From Limnanthes douglasii subsp. nivea (lineage: Eukaryota; Streptophyta; Magnoliopsida; Brassicales; Limnanthaceae), in contig JAUPFV010000001.1 of assembly GCA_036936605.1 (NCBI GenBank), positions 115,080,771-115,144,770 on the forward strand: a stretch of 64,000 bases of DNA, written 5' to 3'. Below the pieces are notes generated by a model. The model saw only the letters and a list, made by a program, of their open reading frames with translations, was not told the origin of the DNA and did not search any database. Positions 59,277-64,000 of this stretch are shown one piece after another. Position 1 is the stretch's first letter; each line of letters begins with the position of its first letter. The translations under genes were made by a program, and so were the position numbers.

Positions 59277-59287
59277 TACATTATAAT

Positions 59288-59639
59288 TGATAAATGAGGT
59301 GTACTAAAGTAATTTAGTTTTTATTAGAAGGGCCATTTCGGACATAATGAATAAAACTCAAGTGGACCTATGACTCAGTTGTTTGACTAGCACATTAGTT
59401 TTTGGGCTTGGGGGTTCATGTGATTACTCGAATATAAAATCTGACCCACATGGCCCATGGGTCATTGAAAAAAGTATAAATATCCCAACCAACAACATTA
59501 AATGGGTTGGACTTTTTCTAGGAACATTAAATACAAGGATACACCTCATTTATCTCACTACTTTCTACTTAAATACTTAATATCAACTTGCTAAGGGATT
59601 TTTCGTCTTTTACCCCTGAACCAGATTTTTCCATCACCA
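59288..59639 (+). repeat. Right LTR of gypsy B
   Basis: It starts TGATAAATGAGG and ends TTCCATCACCA. Compared with the left LTR it lacks about 11 bases near its start. A clear polypurine tract is not visible before it. Confidence 0.82.
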
Positions 59640-59644
59640 CCATG

Positions 59645-60658
59645 TATAGTATTTATTTTTCTTCTTTTATTATATAGTTATGGAAGAACTTAGAATTTTG
59701 ATCTCTATTTTTCATCCATAAACTAACACTCTTGTATTTCCAGTATAGTTCTTCTTTTACCAATAACTATAGGTGTATGCTTTTATTTTTGAGAGTTTAA
59801 ATCTGTTTTCCGTATTTTGACTTGTTTTACAGTATTGTTTTATGAACATGAATTCATCTTCAGATTTAGCAATAGATTCAAAAATGTTGCATAGTCCAGT
59901 TCCATTATTTTAGCTTGTGTTCGGGTCTTTTAAGTTTTTTTCCAGAAGACAGAGCTACGAGAGCCATATATTTCTTCTTTCCAACATAGGTCAACCACAT
60001 TAATGAAGTCTGGATGTAGTGTCAATGTGTTCTGAAACTTTAATGAGGATTTAGACTTTATATTTTCAACTGAGGTATTGATACTTAAAGGTGAGTGGTC
60101 AGCTCCAGTCCTAGCTAAATGTTTAACCTTAGTTGTTTCAAAGTAGTTTAGCCATGTTGTGTTATAAAGAACTATATCCAACCTCTTCCATTTATCGTTG
60201 TTGGTCCATGTGTATCTAGAGCTAATTGATATTATTGAAATATTTATGCTTCTCATGTATAGTGTTGAACAAGATAATTTTTCCTAAGAGTTTGCACTCG
60301 AGTTGAAATCACCCATTAATACCAAAGGTCTTGTGAATTCTGTAATTTGTCTTATACCATACCAAAAAGGTTTTATCAAATGAAGAGTGACTGATATTTA
60401 AAGTAAGAATTTATCATGGTTTTGGATGATTTCAACATTTAAATATGCTTTCAAGAATGTCCATATTTTATTGGATATGTTGGCTTGACTAGAGTGAAAT
60501 CCTAGTTTCATTTTAGTGTAAACTAGCTTACTATAGGAATCTTAAGCTCTTGAATAACAATAAAGTCTGTTTTCTACTCTTTTAAAAAAATTAAGTCTTA
60601 TTAAAGCTTCTATATTATTGACTCCTCTTATATTTTAGTTAAGGATTGTGAGTGTCAT
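59645..60658 (-). pseudogene. LINE ORF2, endonuclease part
   Basis: The start ATG at 60658 opens with MTLTILN and NIRGVNNIEALIRL, the classic N-terminus of plant L1 ORF2. PLVLMGDFNSS (about 60300) holds the catalytic GDFN. The open piece 59930-60256 gives SRYTWTNNDKWKRLDIVLYN and VKHLARTGADHSPL, with the last catalytic His in SDHSPL-type context. Stops interrupt the start. The frame leads towards the insertion site of the gypsy element at 59644. Confidence 0.8.
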
Positions 60659-60699
60659 TGTAGATGACTTTGAGAGGGTGTAGAAGACTCTAAAGTTAA

Positions 60700-62120
60700 T
60701 GGAGATTTCCTTTACTTCTGATCGTTAAGCAGTGAACTAAGATATTTTTATCTTTCTTTTCTTGATGACTTCTCTGAATTCTTGACAGTGAGCTAAGTTT
60801 CTTAGAGATTGTAAAGATGTCAAGCTGCAGTAGTGATTTTTTAAGGAGAGTGTAGCTCTTATATATGGGTTTCAATTCTATCGAATAGAAAGTTTAAAAT
60901 AGAGGATGAGTCTATAGAGGCTAAGGTATCCATCATTTGTAAGCTCGTGGCTTCTTCGGGTAAATAGGTATTTTTTTTTCTAGATTTATTCCTTTTGAGA
61001 ATAATTAAAGTAGATTCAATTAGAGTTTGAATATTATGGTTAAAATTATAGTTGTTTGGTTCTTTTATGATAATGTACTTTATTTATAGGTATTCATGTT
61101 TGTGTTAAAGGTTGTTGGGATTAAGTAATGATTGTTTGTAATGAGGATTGTTTTTGCTTGCTAAGCATAAGGTTATTTTCTTTGTTTTTTTTCTTACAAA
61201 ACATTATATTATGACCTAGATGGTAGCAATGATTACAGTAATGAGGCAAACCATTGTACTGTATTGGTTACCAGAAACCTCCATCATTTAATGAGTCAGA
61301 TTAATCACCAAATCCAGTCCCTACTTGTAAACTTAGCTCTTTAGAAATATATATTTCAATCCATACTCTATAGACGTTAAACCCACTTCTGTTTTTCTTT
61401 AGGACCCAAACCTTTAAAGGCTTACCTAAACCTTTAGCAATTGAAATTATACCTTATTCATTATATCAATATTCTAGGAAGTTTTGAAGGATTATCTAAA
61501 CTTGTCAAATATGAGACTCAATGTTTGTATCCAAGTTAGGGTTTCATTTAAAGATCCTTATTGAGAATTGGTTGATTGACCAGATAGGTTTATTCTATAG
61601 CTTAGCATAATATTCTTTGTTGTTAAATTCTAGCAGCAGATGTCTTAAGTCCCAAAATGATAGATTGTATTCACCCACAAATTCAATGGTGTATAGGAAC
61701 TGCTAGATAGTTTTTATATGAGGTTTTTCATTAGAAAATTTACATATTAAAGTATGTTTTGATATGGTTTACAGTCTTGTTTTATCCTTGTAGAAGAATG
61801 TTATAATTGGTAGGTTATCTTTCAAATGTAGCATTAGAGTAGAACTTGTGGAGTATACAGTATTGGTATTTGTAACTTTAGCATACATTTTTATGTTAAA
61901 AGGCTCCTCATTTTGTATATGCAAATTATATATGGGCAGTGGAGGAAAATCTTTTTCAAGCTGACTTAAGGTTTGAGATGTTTGTCTTAGGTGGGCTATG
62001 GTTGGGTGTTAAGGTGAGTGTGGTTAGTGGCTGGCTGAAAAGGTGTCTTCTTTTATCATCGGGTCACGGTAGAGGGAGAGGTCTAGAAGTACCAAGAAAC
62101 GTAAGTGAGGGTGTAGTTAA
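60700..62120 (-). pseudogene. LINE ORF1 (DUF4283 and zinc knuckle)
   Basis: Minus frames near 61350-61460 read ISIAKGLGKPLKVWVLKKN and FNVYRVWIEIYISKEL, the C-terminal half of DUF4283. At about 61195-61260 YCNHCYHLGHN is the zinc knuckle, similar in layout to that of the LINE at 43.7 kb (YCLNCYHLRHQ). Upstream frames are broken. The short plus ORF at 61939-62154 is a chance frame opposite the 5' part. Confidence 0.6.
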
Positions 62121-62159
62121 AATATGTTCTGTAAAACCTTTTCCTCTGCTATAAGATAT

Positions 62160-62640
62160 TTAATATTTATTTTTAATACTTTTATTATATTTTTTTAAAA
62201 TATATTAAAATCAATTTATAATCTAATCATAAAAAACTTTAAAAATATTAAAAATATTAAATGTTTATTATTAGATGACCTCAACACCATTAACTATTAT
62301 TTATATCGAGTAATATTATATTTTGATTATTTAATTTAAAAAATTGATAATATTATAAAAAAAACATTAAATGATATACTTAAATAATTAAAAATTAAAA
62401 TAATTATTAAATAAAAGTCACATGTGTTGTGTCTATTTTTTTTATTTTGCAAATCCAATACGCTTGAACCGTTAAATATCATCAACTTTGTATATTTTAG
62501 TTTTGATTTTAGAAATGTCACTTATGAATGAAGCTAACTAAAAGCTTAGAGAACTGCAAAAGAAAGCTCACGTAAGATAAAGGAAAAAGACCAGACGAAG
62601 AACTTTGCACTTAGATTCAAAGTCAATCAAACATTCATCT
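62160..62640. other. AT-rich stretch without a gene
   Basis: Poly(T)/poly(A)-rich sequence. No element or gene recognised. Confidence 0.5.
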
Positions 62641-62757
62641 GCAGTTAGGATGTTGCTTGTTCTAACTGACTTCGAGATTGACATTTTTCCGGCAGGTAGC
62701 TGAAGATTGCACGATTCTTACCTTTAACTGCAATCAAACACGGTAATTTTAGATTTA

Positions 62758-63330
62758 TCACTTGAATAAAAATGGATGCACATCCATCCAGCTATGACCC
62801 GGAACTTTATAATCACAGCTCTCCTTCATTTTCTGACGTACTCTTGCAACTTCAAGCCAATTTCCTTCAGAAGCGTAAATGTTTGATAAAACCGAATAAT
62901 TTACTGGCTTGTTTGGCTCGGCTCTAAGAAGCTTTTCAGCAGCCAGCTTTGCAAATTCTATGTTTCCATATGCTTTGCATGATCTGATGAAAGCTCCAAG
63001 GGTGTCTGATTTAGGTTCAAAAGGAATTGAAATAAGAACATTGTAAGCCTCGTCCAAAAAACCAGCTCGACCCAAAAGATCAATTAGACAAGCATAATGT
63101 TCTGAATCTGGTGTTATATTGTAGGCATTGGTCATCAGATTAAAATAACGAATCCCCTCGTTGACTAAGCCTACATGGCTACATGCAGAAAGAACACCAA
63201 GAAAGGAAATTCTATCTGGTGTTACTCTACTAGATACCATTTTCGAAATATGGGCTGTCTGCTGAAATGCAAAATGGGCTGCTTTTATTTTCCACAACAA
63301 ATATCTGTCTTTTAAACTGTTTTAAATGAA
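62758..63330 (-). pseudogene. PPR protein, C-terminal (PLS class with E/E+ motifs), 5' part missing
   Basis: A minus frame of about 180 codons carries SRVTPDRISFLGVLSACSHV, LVNEGIRYFNLM, then HYACLIDLLGRAGFLDEAYN, AFIRSCKAYGNIEFAKLAAE and YSVLSNIYASEGNWLEVARV, followed by SWMDV. These are the last PPR repeat and the E and E+ motifs of organelle RNA-processing PPR proteins. The first 20 residues (LWKIKAAHFAFQQTAHISKM) fit the family poorly, there is no ATG, and an in-frame stop lies just upstream. Normal family members have several hundred residues more, so this is a fragment. A MULE-like end begins at 63331, exactly where coding similarity is lost. It is the only host gene sequence I can name in the window. 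Confidence 0.8.
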
Positions 63331-64000
63331 GAGAAAAGTTACCCTTAATACCTTTTCAAGCATGTAATCCCAAATAAGTATTCATATTGAGATCCTTATT
63401 CTAGTAGTAAGAGACCAATATTTTTATCAAATTAGTCCTAATACTAGAAGAATGAGAAAATAGGTTATTACTTTTTTAATTTTTACTTTCCTCCAAATCC
63501 CAAAAACTTTTAGAAACCGAAAAGACAGAAGGAGAAAGTCAGAGAAGATATTAAACCCAAAAGAACTCTGTCCACCGTCTCGTTTTTTACGAACAAACTC
63601 CGGCGAGTGTGAGAATACAAACTTTGGCGAGGGTAGCAGAACTCTGGTTCGAAGCGATCGACGTGCTCCATAATCGTCGTGTAGACTGTCTCTAGTTTTT
63701 TCGTCGTCTGAAGAAAAAACCACCGGGGCCGGTGAAGTTCGAACTGTCAAAACTACAGTGAAGGTTAGGCCTCACATTTTTTCTTAATCGTGTTTAGTAG
63801 AGTGCATGCTGGATGATATCCCTATGAACAGTTTTCGTTCGCTAACTGTCTTATTGGTTCAGTAGTTTGGTTAGATTTTCCGGTCGGTGACTGTATGGTA
63901 AGTTTTTTGGGAAGACGAAACATGGATTCTGAGGTGGTTAACTGTAGGTCGACAAGTGTCTCGCGCCAGGGCTTGTACTGTGGGAAGTTGTAGTTGTTTT
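63331..64000 (+). mobile_element. Left end of a second MULE-like element (runs off the window)
   Basis: It begins GAGAAAAGTTACCCTTAATACC, matching the left end of the 30-kb MULE (GAGAAAAATACCTCTAAATACC) at most positions. Some 200-300 bases in, both have a leader with CCCAAAAG, CTCTGT, CCGGCGAG and GTTCGAA words in the same order. No coding region is reached before the window ends; the minus ORF at 63427-63750 is probably chance. The other end and the target duplication lie outside. Confidence 0.45.

Larger units (their letters stand above)
48951..59639 (+). mobile_element. Gypsy element B: gag/protease only, inserted in the LINE
   Basis: The target duplication CCATG lies at 48946-48950 and 59640-59644, inside LINE ORF2. 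The left LTR (48951-49024 plus 56206-56496) and right LTR (about 59288-59639) share TACTAAAGTAATT(C/T)AGTTTTTAT and CTTGCTAAGGGATTTT, and both end TTCCATCACCA. Directly after the left LTR, TTGGCGGCCACAATGGGAGC is a degenerate gypsy primer site. The interior is only 2.8 kb and holds gag and protease. RT, RNase H and integrase are absent, so it depended on other elements. Element C is nested in its left LTR. Confidence 0.88.
46035..62151 (-). mobile_element. L1-type LINE, about 5.4 kb when nested elements are excluded
   Basis: The outer pieces on minus are 62151-59640 (5' part: ORF1 and endonuclease) and 48945-46035 (RT to 3' end). The short duplication TAAGATAT at 46027-46034 and 62152-62159 flanks the whole, and an eight-base poly(T) run (poly(A) on minus) lies just inside the left edge. 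The two halves join across CCATG, the target duplication of the inserted gypsy element. Order and polarity fit one LINE. The coding regions are decayed. Confidence 0.8.

Noticed and set aside
61939..62154. Plus-strand ORF of 71 codons with a Gly/Arg patch
   Set aside because: It is opposite the 5' part of the minus-strand LINE ORF1 and shows no family features.
1..64000. CRISPR arrays, operons, bacterial-type promoters or rRNA genes
   Set aside because: None seen. The 278-bp array is too long in unit and has no spacers of constant size, and all context is plant nuclear.

Overview
The window is nuclear DNA of a flowering plant, probably a eudicot; I cannot name the species. It is almost entirely transposable elements inserted into one another. 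The evidence is L1-type LINEs with plant DUF4283-type ORF1 proteins, copia and Ty3/gypsy elements with plant-type primer sites, a Mutator-like element (MULE) carrying a Ulp1 protease gene, hAT elements with 8-bp target duplications, and a fragment of a plant PPR gene. The only genes that still look largely open are inside the large MULE.

Layout. 1-13.6 kb: old wreckage. It holds an LTR-like start at 918, a MULE transposase relic (2.1-3.7 kb, minus), a gypsy element read on minus (integrase and RNase H, 6.4-8.0 kb) with an antisense coiled-coil gene beside it (4.2-6.4 kb, plus), gypsy gag/protease/integrase pieces on plus (8.0-10.7 kb) and a fragment of a gene with a Transposase_28-like domain (12.2-13.4 kb). 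14.26-21.55 kb: a copia element on minus whose 3' LTR was split by a 2.3-kb hAT element. 23.9-25.1 kb: end of a plus-strand gypsy element with an antisense ORF and 3' LTR. 25.09-29.82 kb: a second, more decayed copia element with a 412-bp hAT MITE.

30.13-42.70 kb: a nearly intact 12.6-kb MULE of the Kaonashi (Ulp1-carrying) kind. It has matched ends, a 9-bp target duplication, a ten-exon gene (DUF1985-like N-terminus, Ulp1 C-terminus), a small acidic protein gene with its own TATA box, a 278-bp tandem array and a convergent MuDR-type transposase gene. The transposase has three stops and one frameshift. Short words such as TAGCAATGT and ATCTATCA recur in the introns and spacers of this element. 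42.80-45.59 kb: an ORF1-only LINE insertion with a 16-bp target duplication.

46.03-62.15 kb: a three-level nest. A full-length minus-strand LINE (ORF1; ORF2 with endonuclease, RT, zf-RVT and RNase H) was split by a gypsy element (48951-59639, target duplication CCATG). The 5' LTR of that element was in turn split by a second gypsy element (49025-56200, target duplication ATAAT). The inner element keeps gag, a scrap of integrase and an antisense multi-exon Transposase_28-like gene. 62.7-63.3 kb: the C-terminal part of a PPR gene, cut off where a second MULE-like end begins at 63331.

Two themes recur. First, an antisense gene with its own promoter lies between pol and the 3' LTR of gypsy elements (4.2, 23.9 and 50.1 kb, with a further fragment at 12.2 kb). 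Second, a MULE encodes a protease and an unexplained acidic protein along with its transposase.
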